NCBI GenBank assembly: GCA_947462335.1
Contig: OX381714.1
Location: 39,033,360-39,097,359, forward strand
Length of the DNA stretch: 64,000 nucleotides
Reading direction: 5' to 3'
Source: Harmothoe impar
Taxonomy: Eukaryota > Annelida > Polychaeta > Phyllodocida > Polynoidae
In this document: positions 10,737 through 23,146 of the stretch, one piece after another
Position numbering within the stretch: the first letter of the stretch is position 1
How the letters are laid out: every line of letters starts with the position of its first letter
Made by a program: the position numbers and the translations under genes
Notes under the pieces: generated by a model
What the model was told of the DNA's origin: nothing
What the model saw: the letters and a program-made list of their open reading frames with translations, nothing else
The model's database searches: none

Positions 10737-13700
10737 GTATCATACAACGTGGCCTTCCAGGGACGACAGCGACAACTGCAGGGCAACAATCGGCACCTGT
10801 AGATGACCGAGCTAACCCGTCATCACCCCTCTTCTCCTACCACCCCCAGCGCTCCTCCACCTCGCCCGTCATGACGCGCTCCATGTCCCCTCTGTCCCCT
10901 CTCTCCGCCCTCCAGGGTGGCGGGGGACGCTGGGTCAGTCCTACTGGAGTCGCCGCGGCGCTCAGCAGTCGTCCTTCCTGTGGCGTGCGCATGGCGGAAA
11001 TGCGTGCTGCCACCAAGCGGCAAGGCGGGGGTAGGACCCCGTCACCGTCACCATCGCCGTCACCGTCACCGTCATCAGACTCACTCTTCCACCTGGCCAA
11101 CGCAGCCGCCGCGTCCTCCATGACCGGAAGTCGCTCCAGTACGAGCTTAGACCGCGCCGACTTCCGGCGCGAGGGTAAAACCACCGGAACCGGAAGTCGC
11201 AGTGGGTCGTCGTCGCAGGACAGCCTGCAGGCCGACCTTGGGGATCTGAGACGTCAACGACGGGAGTATCGACGACGTAGTCGCCCAGAGGAGCAGGAAG
11301 AAGGGGAGGAGAGTGGAGGGGGAGGGGAGGAGAGTGTAAGAGTGGTGGATGGCTCTACCAGTCCAATGTTTGGCGCTGCCAGTGCAATGCATCCCTACTT
11401 CCTGTACTCGCCTACCCAACCTCAACAGACTAATAGTACCACTTCTCCTAGCCCTACACATGGCTATCCAATGACACAGGGCCATCAACTACGCATGCGC
11501 AGAGTGCCCAGTCATAATAATGATGACAATATCTATGAGACAATAGAGGATGTGTTGCTAGTGAGTGGTGACCCTAGCAGTCCCCCACCCCCGACACCAC
11601 CACCGCACCACCCAACAGAGCACCACCAAAACCTGCAACATCCCCCGCACCACCATCCACACCACCACCAGAGGGCATTCCATCATCCTGGTGAGCCTCA
11701 GGTGACTCAGGGTGTTGTTGCTGCCGACCTTACCTTGCTGGAGGATTCCCACCCTGGAGGAGCAGAGATAGTAGGAGTCGTCTCCAGTAGCCAGGCTGCT
11801 TGTTGGCATTCCCAGCAGAATCGGTGTTATGATAATAACAACAGAACTCACCACCTGAGGCTGCTGACTCCCCCTGGAGGCGCCGCGCCCAGGGGGGAAG
11901 TCTCCCTCCTCCAGGGTGCACCTCCACGGCCTGCATGGGGGGCACTGCCTCCACCTCCTGGAGGACTGTACTGCGACCTGGAGGACTACAGCAGCACGGC
12001 GGGACTGTATGCCGTGCAGGAGCTAGGGGTGCTGGAGGATAACCAGCAGCACCCTGGAGGTGCAGGTGGGGAGTGGGCTGGGGTGGTGGCCAATGTGGTT
12101 GAAGAGCTGGGTGAGGAGAGAGTACCACAGCCACATCAGCAGCCCCCACAGGAGGGGGGAAGTAGTAAGGGGAAGCGCCTGTCCTACCTGTACAGCCAGG
12201 TGAGGCGTAGGGGAGCAGCAGCAGGAGGAGGAGCGGGAGCGGAACGTACCCAGCGACTCCCACGGGGGACACAGCCCCCTCATCCCGCCCCCACCCCCAC
12301 CCAAACCCAAACCACCCACACCACCGCCCCCGACGACGACCAGGGAGATGACGCCCTTGATCAGGCGACCGGAAGATATTGCATCTCAAAGGACGCCCGG
12401 CCCGGCGCCAGCGGCCACGGTCGTGCCCCCTGGTGGCAACATGCCGGGGATGCAGCCCGCGGCAGTCCCAGTGGGGAGCGTCAGGGACAAGGACGTGCTG
12501 GAAGTAGTAGTAGTAGCATTAATAGTACTACTACCCCTCCAACCACCAGCACAGGGACTGTAACCTCCCCTGTCTACCACCTGGATCCCTCCTACTACTG
12601 CACCACCTCCCCGGAGGGTGTCTGTACTAGTGCTGGATCCCTCCATCTCAGTAGTGCTGACTTTGATCCTGAGGGGTACTACCGTGAGTACTGCAGCTCT
12701 GAGACTCTGATACACCCCCACAGGAGGGGCAGGGCCGAGTTGTACCCCCAGGAGGAGGAGGAGGAAGAGGAAGAAGAGGAGGGTGTGGAGGAGCTGAGGG
12801 AAGCCTTCGCCATGGAGGAGGGAGAGGAGAGCGTCGGGAAGTGTGACGCGGCTGTCCAGACGTCGCGCAGCTCCATAATGCGTGCAGCAGCGGAAGCCAA
12901 GCGCAACCAGCGACTGAGACTCAAAGTGCAGATGAGCAAAACCGGAAGTGGCGCCATTAGCGGCGCCACCGGTCTTGTCGGAGAGCATCATCCTTCCGCT
13001 TCCGGAAGCACCGGAAGTAAGGGCCCTCGGCGATCACCGCGCGTGGGACAACATCGTCAGCGAGGTGTGATCGCGCCATCTTGGTCGCCGTCGTCGCCGC
13101 GACCTAATGACTTCTGGTCGCCTCCGCGATCATCGACTGGTGGTCAGCGGCGGCGCGCGGCGGACACGATGGGCGCGTCCACGTGCGATGAGTACGAGGA
13201 GTACCTGAAGATGGATGATGTACAGGTGCCTGGTGCCATAAATAACTCTGTGAGCTGCTCGCGTGATGAAGATAAGGACATCAGAGCAGCTTATAACAGT
13301 CAGCTCACGGCCCCCACAGGCCCACCACTCCCACCCCCACATCAGCCAGAACCTGTCTACGACCTCCCGGAGGGGCTGCCACTGCCAGAGAGCAGCTCAC
13401 CACACCCACATCAAAGCTCTCCTCTGAGCAGCTCAAGTGCCAAACCCACCCCAATGCCTAGAACTGTGAGCAAGGCTATCCCCTCCCCCAAACCTAGGAC
13501 TAAAATGGGGCAATATGCCCGAAGCCTGTCCTCAGATAGTCAGCCACATAAACAACAACAACAACAACAGCAACAAAAGCAACAACAATACTCCAAACAA
13601 AAGACTATCACTGTTGAGAGTGAGTTCTCAGGGTCGTGTGATGAGGAGGGAACTCAAAAGGAGGCTAAAGCCTGTCCATCGCCCGCGGCCATTAGGGCAA

Positions 13701-13891
13701 ATAATCTACAAACAATTCCCAATAAGCCCGTGAGAACCCCAGTGCTGAAGAAGAAGAAGCTCCTTGGCCGTAGCCAAGTGGACGCCTCTCACAGCAACAG
13801 TGACCTGTCCAGTTCCGAGTCAAGTGACGGTGACCCCAAGGTCAGGGCGAAGGTCAGCCGCCGAAAGGTCACCACCAAGGCCGCGTCCAAG
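10737..13891 (+). CDS. Giant disordered scaffold gene, coding exon 2 (3.2 kb)
   Basis: Encodes residues 2045 (split Gly) to 3096. The acceptor is ctatttcag|GT and the donor is TCCAAG|gtcagt, phase 0. The open frame extends upstream of the internal ATG at 10871 to the acceptor without a stop, which confirms splicing from exon 1. Sequence features in order are an SP dipeptide run from a CCGTCA microsatellite (about residues 2146-2160), YETIEDV (Y2311), a Pro-rich then His-rich stretch (about 2325-2360), an acidic run of Glu (about 2716-2728), YDLPEG (Y2919), PTPMPRT and SPKPRT proline motifs suited to SH3 binding, and a Gln-rich run (about 2980-2995). No folded domain is evident. The length of the exon and lack of structure match its neighbours, so it is the same disordered protein. 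Confidence 0.9.
11039..11078 (+). repeat. Coding (CCGTCA)n microsatellite
   Basis: Roughly six hexamer units, one interrupted, inside exon 2. It encodes a Pro-Ser repeat in frame, so length change in units of six would keep the frame. Confidence 0.85.
13546..13589 (+). repeat. Coding CAA/CAG tract (polyglutamine)
   Basis: Mostly CAA triplets interrupted by CAG and AAG, in frame within exon 2. It gives a Gln-rich run broken by Lys. Confidence 0.85.
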
Positions 13892-15193
13892 GTCAGTGAT
13901 ACGGGTGTTAGTTTGTATTGGCATTGTGTTTGTTTTTAGACTGTCTTCTCATTTATTTAGCATCGCTGTAGGTAAAAGAAAATGCCTTTGGGACATTGTA
14001 GATGCTAGCATTCTAGCATATCATATATCGATATCTTATAGCACACATTGTTTATGTTCTAAGCATAGCTTCCTAGGTTTGAATTTTATAGAAATACATA
14101 GAGGCCATCTTCACAAATAGTCACGAATTCTATCTTTGATTGCTATATATTGTTTATATTTCCGACGCAAAAACATAATGTATACAATTATTTTATTCAT
14201 ACTCAATTTCCCAGTGCTTAATCTCACAATATGACTGGTTTCAAAAGTTAATACATTGGATTATGATTGTAGTCGTGTTAAGCATGGGAAAATTACTATA
14301 ATATAACATGTACAGGCCTTTTACAACATGACAAATGAGCGTCTACTTCCTATGTTTATAATGCACTGTTTTGATTTACACATGTAATGACGATATGATT
14401 AATGGTCATTGTGATATGATGAGTGTAGCCCCCTCCGCCGAGTCGTGTGTTGAAATCTAATGCACTATGGTCCCTGTCGTATATATAATGTAGTCAACAG
14501 CCCAGGGAGTAATGCCATACTTAGTAATGCCATTAGAAACTATCCTAGCTATGTACATTCCCTTCGGTGACATACGAATCTGGCTGATAAGTCAACTCCT
14601 ACATACACATTCCCACATTATTATTCTATAACAAGTATATATTTTATAACAACTGTAGCTTCAATAGTAAAACCGGGAGTTAGTGTATGAGGTACATTAA
14701 ATACACTTTCCATTTGATCTGTAACACTCTATTTCACCGGTAGGAGTAATCCATGTGATTGACATTTTGTAATACAGTACATCTGGCTATAGAAACCGCT
14801 GTAACCCCGGGCTGTACCCTGGATCTAACCCCCTGGTCCAACCCAACTTCTGAAGGGCATAGTCAAGTTCAATGATGTGATGCCATATCCCTTCCTTTCC
14901 CTAGAAAGTTTTATTTTTGGATTAAGCAGCTACGAACCTATTTGAAATCATAACTCCCAAATGCACCAATTTGTTTCAATATCTTACTGTGAGTTAAAAC
15001 ACAATGGCTTTTATATAGTGCATACAAAAAATTATCCATTCCCCATTCATAAAATGTTATACTCAACTATATTGAGGCTATAAAAGTCAATGTCTGGCTT
15101 GTCCCTCCCAGCTAGTCTAGCCACCACACCACTCATCATGTATACATGTCATATATGTACATGCACTGATAACGGTTTTCCTGTATTATTCAG
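13892..15193 (+). other. Intron 2 of the giant gene (1.3 kb)
   Basis: Begins gtcagt at 13892 and ends ctgtattattcag at 15193, joining two phase-0 exon ends. AT-rich. I see no gene, repeat family or structured element in it. Confidence 0.85.
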
Positions 15194-18100
15194 GTGAAGC
15201 TGGTCGAGGATGGCCGCACAGGTGAGAGGGCCACAGGTATGGCCCCGGGCAGTACCAGCAGCCCAGCTCTACCAAGCAGGCACGACCGTCGCACGGCCAT
15301 GTCCCCCCTCCTCTCCCGCCACCCGACCCCCAGGTCACCTGCGCCATCACTCCGGTCGTTGAACAGCTATAAATCAAATTCAAACTGCAGTTCAAAGTCC
15401 ACCAGCTCGGCCATCCAGCATCCAATGCGATTCGCTGAGGGCAGTGTGTGTGCTCTGACCTTATCAGAGCCAGACTCAAGCGATGAGGATGTGTTTGATA
15501 CCGCCAGCAGCCTGAGAGGGAACAATATAGCAGCTCGGACTGATAGTGGAGATAAGGAGGAGGCGATAATAAAGGCAGTTGTGGATATCACACGGTCTGG
15601 TAATACTCCGCAGTCAGCTGCGAGGATTATAACAGAGAGGGAGGCGATTCAGAAGCACACAGGTGGATTAAAACCAAAGGGAGCATCACCACAGCAGGAA
15701 CAACTGGACTCCACTACTGCATCAGAGGAGCTGAGGGGTAAGAGATCAATCCCTGCTTCTCCCATCCACTCCACGCCTAGTTCACCAAAACATTCTGGAT
15801 ATTCTCCCAAAAGGACTTTACCAGCTACTCCCACTCGGTCCCCACTGCAGAGTCCACGTCTGGGACATAGAGGGGTGGTTCATGGAAGTCCTGAACGTAC
15901 AGCCCAGAGTCAGAAGGCTACTGTAGGTACTGCTAAGGCAGGACCTGCTCCAGCTACAGGTATGGGAGGCTCCTCATCTTTACCCACCACACCTGGGTCC
16001 CCCCGGAGGACACTACCCCAGTCCCCAGGGTCGCCAGCCTACCTGAGAAGTCCACTACAAAGTCCACAGTTTCCACGCAAAGCTACCTTCACAAGGCCAA
16101 AGGCAGGAGTGAGCACGTTCAAGCCATCCCCAATGAAGGGCACAGTGCCCGATGCAGTTGCAGCGCCTTCTACCAATTCCCAACTGCCAAAATCGTCAAC
16201 TCAGTATGGAGTGAGACAGCCATTGTCAAGCAAGCAGAATAGGACACAGACTACCTACCAGTCTGGTAGTGGTTCAGTGCCTTGCAGTCCTTCTCGGTCC
16301 AGGACAACAACACCGAACTCAAGTCGCGGGACAACACCCGAGCGCGAGATTACTCGGTCAATCGGCCAGCCCCCAGGAAGTCCTAAAAGAAGTGCACTGA
16401 AGTCCAAGATAGCTGTGACTAATGACTATAACAAACCGAAGCCTCCTCCAAGAGGACAGAGTAAGCTGTCAAGTGCTGTAAGCTTGGCTGCTTTAACCAG
16501 CCAACAACATCAGGCTGGGAAGCAAGGAAGGACACCAAGTGAAGACACAGAAAACTCATTCTCTCCACCTCCCCGAAGGGCAATGATGCAGCCATCTGCA
16601 AAAGGTTTGCCTCAAAAGAGTGAGCAGGCCAAAGGACCCACCAAATCATCAAGTGAAAAGCCCTCTAAAATACAAAGAGGAATAGGTTCAGCTAGTCCTA
16701 AACTTCCTGTCAGAAGCATGGCATTGGCATCCTCAAAGACTGATGTTACAAGAGCTTCAAGATCTGACCTCAGTAAAAGATCAGAACAGAGTAATACTGA
16801 TGGTCAGCGGAAAGTAGCCGCAAAATCTCCAGCATCGAGAATAGCCGGAAATAATGGCAGTCGGCCATCTTCAACTGAAAGAAAACCCAGTGTAAAAACT
16901 ACAGGAGGGCCTCTTAAAAGTAATTCTGCTGAACCTAAGTCCCCAACACGATCTTTAAGTAACCCCAAAACAGGGTCGAAGCAAGATCTAATCTCATCAA
17001 GAAGGGATCTGAGGTCTTCAAGGTCAGACTTGCGGTCCTCTAGAACAGATATCAGGTCACCAAAAACAGAAAGGAAAGCTGGCAAGGAAGAAATGAAATC
17101 TCCTAAACTACGCATGAAGCCATTATCTGAGGTGAGATCATCACAGCATGATCTTCGTGCAGGAAAGAAAGACCTTTCTGCATCAAGATCTAACATTGCT
17201 GCTAAACCAGAGAAAAGATCCACAGATAAAACAGTTACCAGTCGCCTTCAAGAGAACACCAGCAGAAATAACTCTCCTGCCCCTAGAAGACCTATCAAAC
17301 CGACCGTGCCATTGTCAAAAGCAGTCAGTGATAAGACCAGTGCAAAGAACACCGCAGAGGAAGATGTCGATAAGAAGTCAACTAAGCAATCTGTTAACAA
17401 CATGATGAAAACCTTACCATCTCGGCCTACACCCTTCAAGAATCTTTCCCCAGAAATTACTAACGAGTCAGGTTCAAAGGCCTCAACAGGCACTGATTTT
17501 CAGAGTAGGTTGAGGAAACCTTACAGTGCATACAAGCCACACAAGTCACGATTGGCATTTTTGAAAGCACAGCCTTCATGTGACGATGAAACCAATCACT
17601 CAGAAGACACATGTGAATCACCAGCGACAGACATGAAAGAAGATCCATTCTCCACCTGCTACGACACTGAGGAGATTCTGGTGATAGAGTGTCAGCCAGG
17701 CCTGTCTAAACCTATCATCAAGCAACATCCTATCTCCTTCTTAGAAAAATCTGACTCTGAGAAAAATGCATCTTCAAAACTAAAACCACACGAGAGCATT
17801 GAGACTGACAGTTCAGAAAAAGAGGGTGAACAGACCAAGAACTGTTCTAGGTCTGTCAGTGGGGAGATGAAGGACATGGGAGAGAGCATGAACAATTCTG
17901 CTTTTGATAGTGGCATAAATAGTGAATCAAGTGAGGAGTCAACACAGAATTTCCCCATGGATGAATCAAAAGGTGGTAAGAGGGACTCTCTCCAGAGCTC
18001 ACTTAGCTCTGAAGTGGAACCCCTCACAACAGCTGATGAATCCAGTCCACGGAAATATGCAGTGGCAAAGGCATTCAAGAAGAGCATATCTGGCACTGTT

Positions 18101-20044
18101 TTGGCAGAAGAAGTTGTTGAAGAGGACCACCAGTGTCAAGCGGCAATGCTGAGAATGGACTCTGAGGATACACAGACAACCTCTGAATTAGAGATTGAAC
18201 AAGCTCTAGAGAAGACAACCCTAAAAAGGGATGTTAAACATCATGTTCTGAAGTCTGCAAAATTCATTGACATGGAAGGGGGTCCTGATGGTCTGGCTGT
18301 TGATCCTGACTTCAAAAAGGGGAGGAGTCTAGACAGTAGATTGTTTATGTCCAATCAAATATTAGGCAATATTCCAAAATATTCTGAGAAATCAAGGAAA
18401 CTAAGGAAGAGTCAATCTCCTCAGGATGAGACCAAACAGCTGAGAGACAACCTCCCAAAGACAAAGTCAGAGGAGACGCTTCTAATGGAGGAATACATCA
18501 ACAACCTTGATGATACACAATGGGAGTGCTTCACAAGTACCAGCACAATAACTCCTGATACCATGCTCTCTGATGACAATCTAGATGTGGATATTGCAGA
18601 AGCCATTTGTGACCCATCAACTAGTAGTGGTATTGCACATATTGTCAAAGCAGAATGTCAGCCAGATAGCTCAAGTAAAGATCAGGCTAGCCATAGTAAA
18701 CATTCCCATGGCAAACAACAGCAAAATAAGAAAGATGAAGCAAAGGGTGATGAGAAGGTAACATCAACAACAGGAAAGACACCTGTCAAGAGACCAACCA
18801 GCTTGAAAGGTGCATTAAAAAGAAAAGGGAGTACATCTAGTGGGAGGAAACGGTCATTCTCCTCCCAATCCACATCCAGCGATGGTACTTCCCCATTGAT
18901 GGTGAATGGGAAGCCGGTGTTTTTCGTAAGCTCAGATGACTATGAGTTCATCTGTGACAACATGCTAGAAGATGACAGCCGCATCATTAAGGACTCATCT
19001 TCCGACTCGACGGAAGATGAGTCTATCAGTGGTGGAAAGGATTTTCACAAGGGGGGATCAGTTGCTAGTCCAAGTTCTTTTTCGCAGATGGGTGGGCTCT
19101 CTGTGGGGTCCTTGCAAAGGCATCCTACAAGGAGCTTGAGCTCACCTGACTTGGAGTGCAAAACTGATCCCGAGCGCCGCTTCTCACAGAACCTTACTTC
19201 ATCTTTCCTTGAGAGTGATGCCAGTCTTAAGCGATCGATGGCAACCTCAGAGCTCCATCTGCACACCCCTGAGGGTGAGGCGGAGCTAGGACAGTGTATC
19301 ATCATTAAGGAGACTGCAGTCTCTGACAGCTCCCTCCACACCTGCCCAATGGACGATGAATCCGAAGAAGATCAGGCCGAACTCAGAAGGTGCAAGAGAT
19401 GCCAAGAGGAAGAAGAATTGGACAGGCACATTGGGTTACGGCCACTGAAACAGGATGGGGATATTACTAAAACATCTAGTGACTGTGATAAAGACAATGA
19501 TTACACTTCTGTGCCAGGGACACATTTAGATCCAGCCATTGAAAGTGTCAAGTGTCTTCCTGTTTCTGATTGCCCTGCTTCAAGTGAAGAAATTCCTATA
19601 GTTTCATCATCAGAGGAATTACTAGTGGATGCGACTGACAGACCACAGAAGGTGGTGACAACTGCTGTGAAGGCATTAAGTGCCAAATTCGAAAATGCCA
19701 TTGACAATGACAAAGCTGATGCCAAACTCCCAAAAGCGAAAAGCAAACTGCCAAGGGTTGTCCCCAAAACCATGGACAGCAACAACTCTCATGTCAGGAC
19801 AAAGTCTTCCAGCAGTGAAGAACAACCTCCTGCATCCCCAGTGCCTGAGCCCACCCTAACTTCAGACCCCAGTGTTAAGGTTCCTTCATCCTTGGATGAT
19901 AATGGAGTACGAGTAGCTGCCGCTGAAGGTGGAGAGGGTACTGTGGTAGTTATGGTTGATACCATGCCACATACCCTCCTCCGAGAAACACCAAAGTCAC
20001 CCCGCATTGACGAAGGCTATGGGACACTGCAATCTTCAGCTAAG
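15194..20044 (+). CDS. Giant disordered scaffold gene, coding exon 3 (4.9 kb)
   Basis: Encodes residues 3097-4713. The exon begins GTGAAGCTG (Val, not a start) after a good acceptor and ends GCTAAG|gtaagg, phase 0. The first third is basic and rich in SP, TP, SPKR and SPRR sites, with SQLP near residue 3425. It is followed by Arg/Asp-Leu iterations (SRRDL, RSDLR, RTDIR) at about 3695-3745. The second half is acidic and Ser-rich. DSGINS at 4001-4006 is an exact DSGxxS match to the beta-TrCP phosphodegron. SKLP near 4613 sits in a Lys/Arg context like EB1-binding SxLP sites. A conserved-looking IDEGYGTLQ (Y4705) lies next to the donor. SP-rich basic regions with SxLP motifs are typical of microtubule-associated and plus-end-tracking proteins such as neuron navigators, but no diagnostic domain is visible. 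Confidence 0.9.
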
Positions 20045-20229
20045 GTAAGGCCACATTATCATTGTATTACATAAGGACATATGGTCATCAGAGTTTTATT
20101 TTCCTGTCTTGAATTGAATTTCAATGTCTTTATAGCAAGGGTCATTCTTGAACCATATTCTTTGTTTTATAGAGCGACTTAGAAAGGAGGTCAATACATG
20201 CTTCTACACTGAAAATCCATAGGTTGAAA

Positions 20230-20545
20230 GGGTTAGTCAGTACAGACTAACCCAGGTTGGTCATATAAGTGTTAGTCATAATGGCAAAGTTATATTCAAA
20301 AATGACCAAGGGGTCAATCAGTAGTGGCTAACCTAGGTCCATCATTGGTGTGTTGTATTTGTTTATCACTAGTTGGGGCCACCTGTGATGACCACTCAGT
20401 GGCTCCCCCTGGAACTAAAAAGACTAAGGTGGGTTGGTCAGTAGTGACCAACCTGACAATAATAACCAATCTAGGTTGGGCGTATAGGGATCCAAAAAAT
20501 GACTAACTAGGTTAGGCACTAGTGACCGAGAGGTTGGGCGTATAG
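20230..20545. repeat. GGTTAGTC/GGTTGGTC palindromic quasi-tandem cluster
   Basis: At 20230-20253, GGGTTAGTC and GACTAACCC are perfect 9-bp inverted arms around AGTACA. Related units recur near 20315, 20430 and 20500 (for example CAGTAGTGGCTAACCTAGG and CAGTAGTGACCAACCTG). GGTTGGGCGTATAGGGA occurs twice, near 20475 and 20532. Spacing is about 80-110 bp. Confidence 0.6.
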
Positions 20546-21015
20546 GGAGCCTAGGAATATCAGTGTACATAGATATATTATGCCGATACTTGTCATTCCA
20601 CCATGATACGTAGGTTCATCATTATGGCAAACTCCTCAATTCTCTTCTAGAGTAGTGAGCTATGTCAACTATCTAGTGAACGTCATTACATAGGCTTATA
20701 TTCCATCTCATAATACTAATGCCTGTACACCGGAAGTACTTGTAAAATAGACAATAATCTAGTAATAAATCCCGTCCCCTGCTCACAAAAGTGGCGCCCA
20801 TCGGCGACCACCATCCCCCAATCTACGTTCCTACCATGCCACAATTAGCCAGCATATTAATTAGTTAATTAACACAGACATACTTATCACCTAGATCAGC
20901 TAATCTTCCGGCTGGATGCCATCCAATAATACAAGCAATTGAGGTCGTCATGCTAGAAAGATAGCTATCGGTTCTATCAATACCAACACTGACCTGACTC
21001 CCCCTATGGAAGTAC

Positions 21016-21112
21016 TTAAAGTGGCATTCTCACCGAGCGTTTCCCACTCACAATTCTAGTACTGTTCTAGTCTGCTATGTGGTAAGTGCGAGTGGTGAGA
21101 ATGCCCCTTTAA
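21016..21112. mobile_element. 97-bp TTAA MITE
   Basis: TTAAAGTGGCATTCTCACC at the left and the inverted complement of TTAAAGGGGCATTCTCACC at the right, with one mismatch in 19 bp. Both ends are TTAA, as expected for a piggyBac-type target duplication. It is non-coding and far too short to be autonomous. Confidence 0.75.
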
Positions 21113-22916
21113 CTTCAGTGCTGGAGGTGGGAGTTTGTCACAGCAGTATAGAGTTGTTTAAATATTGGGCTAATTTTGATTTACTGACTGGGTAAATGGA
21201 GGCCTTCTCCAGGGTTAAAGGAGTGATTTATACTCGTTAACTGTGCCAATTGGGGGCCGGCGCCCCTGGGTGGATTAGGCCAAGTATCATGCTGTGGGCC
21301 TAAGTTAGGCCACCTTCTAGACCCTCATAAGGTTAAAGCATACAGTATACCACCATCCATACGTTCACATATATACATCATATATATTCCAGACAGGTTT
21401 GTTAGTTTAGAGACTCTCAAATGGCGTGAGTTTTAAGTGTTAGATCTGTAGGGAGAGGTTCTACTCTTGACAGACCCAGCAGCAGACCCGATACCCAGTA
21501 ATAGAATACAGACCAACGTTTAAATTTAAAGTGGAACTTACCAGTGACTTTCCATGAATACATAAATGCTTTATCAAATATTTTGAAATAGGCCTGAGTA
21601 TTACAAGTAGAGAAAATGTATCTTGAAACGTCCGAATTCAATCCTGTTTTACCAAAGAAGTTCTTTTTTTAATATCATTATATAATCCTCACATATCATT
21701 ATTTCATTCAATAATACACCAACTTCCCCTGATATCTTCCCTTTACTCAAGCAGCAACCACTTCACGAGTATGAATTTGTCAGGGTTTCATACATGTTAA
21801 ATAAGCATCCTGGGAGAGGAATCATCAGGAACCTGTGGAGGTCATCACGTGTAAATGTCATACATTTGGGCTGACTCAAAAGTCGGCCATGTGGCCGTGT
21901 GTGAAGTGGAGCAGTGCCGGGTGTTATGGGTGGTAATAGTTATCATATCAAACCCGGATGGACCCCACATGTACATGCTGGTGTGGTACATACACCCATC
22001 AGGGTCAGATACATGATATAAACTGATGCTGGAGGATGATTGCAAGAGCATGGGTGGCACCTAAAGACACATTAAGGTTCATTGGGAGTGCAAGCTGAAG
22101 AGCACGGTGTGTTTTAACTTATATTTATAAGTGAGCACATGGCTGTTAAGGTCTAGCAGATTGTATGCTACACCTGTATGTAAACAGTTCTCCCTTTCAG
22201 TCGTGGCAAATGAAATAAAACATAGTGGCAAAAAATACTTCAATTCCTGAAATATAATACTAAATGTATATTATGATACAATTTCTTAGTATCAGAGGGA
22301 CATATAGATCAAGCGAGATGAGCTGAGAAGTTAGCGAAGGAACTCCTACTGTTTGAGCTACTTACCCCCATGAGAGGTACTACTATCTATTAGCCTTAAA
22401 GTGGGTTCATTGTCCCTTTGCTGTCTAGTCACCCAAAGTAGTTCTATCTTGAGTACAGACCTCCAGAGGTAAGGACTAGTTAAATGCCTGTCCACAGAAA
22501 GTGCTGACAGTTTGCTGTCTTGTCAGTCAGATTGGACATGGACATTGACATCTTTCCCATGGACCACCTTTGGTGGGAACATTCTTGAACTGACCAGCAC
22601 CAACTATACATTGTCTAGACATGAGGTTGCATATTAATGGGGAGCTCAGAACATGCTCTATATACATATATGTTTAAAGTGATGGATTCTGATGGCTATG
22701 GACCATAAAACATTGCCGAAAAGTCAATTTGCCTTACATTGTAGGCATATACAATGTACCCAAATGATTTTTGACAGGAGGTATTTGATAGAGTGTAAAC
22801 TATTTCAGGCTGTACCTGTTCACAAGACATATTGTCTCAATGATAGGCAAGGGTTTCAGTTGGGATCAAAGGTCTGGTTAGAATGTCACAGTTGCTAAAA
22901 TCACCTGTCTCTACAG

Positions 22917-22964
22917 TTTAAGCAGTTAAGACACCTTTTCAGTGAGAACCTGAGCCCCTTGGAG
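22917..22964 (+). CDS. Probable 48-nt exon 4 of the giant gene
   Basis: Follows a strong acceptor (cacctgtctctacag) and ends TTGGAG|gtaaaa. It is exactly 16 codons, phase 0 to 0, which matches the phase-0 end of exon 3. It reads FKQLRHLFSENLSPLE, a helical-looking segment unlike the disordered upstream protein, so a folded C-terminal region encoded by small exons may follow. I found no equally convincing next exon. A transcript or protein alignment is needed to confirm it. Confidence 0.5.
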
Positions 22965-23078
22965 GTAAAAGCTGGTGGCAACCTCTCCCACTGCCCTTCA
23001 CTGGTCTCAGGTTACCAGCTTCCAACTGTGGGCAGAGGGTCATTGACACTGCCGGGTACATCCTAGTTGACCCTCAGA

Positions 23079-23146
23079 TGACCTTGACCTTGTTTGCCAA
23101 GGTCGAAGCGGACAGGTCGTTCAGCGACCCTCAAAAGTCAAGGTCA
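23079..23146. promoter_or_regulatory. Nuclear-receptor half-site cluster
   Basis: TGACCTTGACCTTG at 23079-23092 (two overlapping TCAAGGTCA-type sites on the minus strand) and TCAAGGTCA at 23138-23146 on the plus strand. They flank CAAGGTCG and the small inverted repeat GGTCG..CGACC. TCAAGGTCA is the extended half-site of ERR and NR5A receptors. Function in vivo is inferred from motifs only. Confidence 0.35.

Larger units (their letters stand above)
20045..22916 (+). other. Probable intron 3 of the giant gene (2.9 kb)
   Basis: Begins gtaagg after exon 3 and probably ends at cctgtctctacag before the 48-nt exon. It contains a palindromic GGTTAGTC repeat cluster (20230-20545) and a 97-bp TTAA MITE (21016-21112). 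No coding region is seen. Confidence 0.55.
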
